From contig NZ_JAAMPJ010000004.1 in assembly GCF_011067745.1 (NCBI RefSeq), positions 620,001-684,000 of the forward strand: a stretch of 64,000 nt of DNA, written 5' to 3'. Shown here in pieces: positions 63,475 to 64,000 of this stretch. This DNA comes from Lentzea alba. GTDB lineage: Bacteria; Actinomycetota; Actinomycetes; Mycobacteriales; Pseudonocardiaceae. The position numbers were made by a program, and so were the translations under genes. Within the stretch, counting starts at the first letter, position 1, and the number at the start of each line of letters is the position of its first letter. The notes under the pieces are model-generated. The model saw only the letters and a list, made by a program, of their open reading frames with translations. It did not search any database and was not told where the DNA came from.

Positions 63475-64000
63475 CAGCCGGGCAGCAGGTGCCGGGCCCG
63501 GTGCAGCTCCTGCCACTGCTTCCCCTTGCGGCGCGGCGCGTGCTGCTCCAGGTACCGGCGCAGCCGCGCCAGGTCCTCGGCGTTGTCCTTGGCCGCCGTG
63601 CCCGCCAGGCACTCGACGACGTCCGCGGCCGATCCCGCCTCGCCGCGCAGGAACCAGCCGCGCAGCCCGACCGCGTGCGCCACCGACACCGCCTCCGCCG
63701 TGCTCATGACGGTGGTGAGCCGGTCGTTGCCCTCCCGCAGATCGCGGAACGTCTTGACGAGCACCTCCAGCACGTCCCGCTTCGGGGCGAGCTCCACCCC
63801 GGAGCGTTCCAGCAGCTTCGCCGCCTCCTGCTCGACCAGCGCGAGCTCGGTGTCGAAGTCCGCGATCGGGAACACCGTCTCGAAGTTGAACCGCCGCTTG
63901 AGCGCCGCACTCATCTCGTTGACGCCGCGGTCGCGCGTGTTCGCCGTCGCGATCACGTTGAACCCGTCCTGCGCGAACACCATGCCGTCCGGGCCGTTCA
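63474..64000 (-). CDS. MoxR-type AAA+ ATPase, C-terminal part (cut by window edge)
   Basis: The frame is open to base 64000, so the Walker A and B region lies outside. Visible: sensor-1 strand FNVIATANTRDRGVNEMSAALKRRFNFETVFPI with the AAA+ sensor Asn and arginine-finger-type RRF, then the lid helices (FRDLREGNDRLTTVMSTAEAV) and a short tail. First gene of the leftward operon with DUF5682, VWA and SWIM proteins. MoxR ATPases drive chaperone-like remodelling together with VWA partners. Confidence 0.88.
   Translation of the reverse strand, partial: NGPDGMVFAQDGFNVIATANTRDRGVNEMSAALKRRFNFETVFPIADFDTELALVEQEAAKLLERSGVELAPKRDVLEVLVKTFRDLREGNDRLTTVMSTAEAVSVAHAVGLRGWFLRGEAGSAADVVECLAGTAAKDNAEDLARLRRYLEQHAPRRKGKQWQELHRARHLLPG

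Overview
The window is GC-rich DNA from a filamentous actinomycete. GTG and TTG starts are common, ATGA/GTGA stop-start overlaps are frequent, and it encodes SARP, WYL and TetR regulators and many secreted polysaccharide-active enzymes. By gene style it is probably a soil Pseudonocardiaceae (Lentzea/Saccharothrix-like); that placement is an inference. I see no tRNA, rRNA, CRISPR array, insertion sequence, prophage or replication origin. Nearly every base lies in or beside a gene, and no gap exceeds 300 bases. The genes at both window edges are cut.

Layout. 1-12928: a truncated GH29-like fucosidase with lectin modules, an ankyrin-type protein, an MpaB-type oxygenase, a secreted unknown, an alpha/beta hydrolase, a CBM2-GH18 chitinase behind a DasR-like box, a TenA-family protein, a DUF6204 protein, an amidase, a ricin/beta-helix exoprotein, and an ArsR-SRPBCC pair. 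12959-15872: a TIR protein coupled to a KGGVGR ATPase with TPRs. 15845-22155: a leftward Opp/Dpp-type ABC transporter operon ending in an alditol oxidase. 22324-31708: an O-methyltransferase, a GH79 enzyme, a siderophore-interacting protein and UvrA-like ABC protein divergent from a TetR regulator, a chimeric mini-hydrolase beside its full-length relative, and a secreted PQQ propeller. 31688-38935: a SARP regulator coupled to an epoxide hydrolase, a WYL regulator, a PP2C phosphatase, Ku, a small secreted protein and a phosphodiesterase. 38827-45065: a leftward GH97/discoidin/lipase operon. 45185-49999: a three-gene two-component operon, then an SLC13 carrier and glycerate kinase. 49992-64000: a permuted papain-fold protein, a micro membrane protein, a STAND NTPase, an MFS exporter with a TetR regulator, an ArsR-TPR pair, and a four-gene MoxR AAA/DUF5682/VWA/SWIM operon running off the right edge.

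How it works together. One theme is secreted glycan breakdown and uptake (GH29-like, GH18, GH79, GH97, beta-helix protein, discoidin protein, Opp transporter plus alditol oxidase), with several promoter dyads visible. The other is NTPase-centred signalling or conflict modules (TIR/KGGVGR, STAND with effector-motif linker, MoxR/VWA/SWIM), the best candidates for undescribed biology. A sharp regulatory observation is a 30-bp box at the start of the two-component operon that recurs, at 24 of 30 positions, in front of the SLC13/glycerate-kinase operon.
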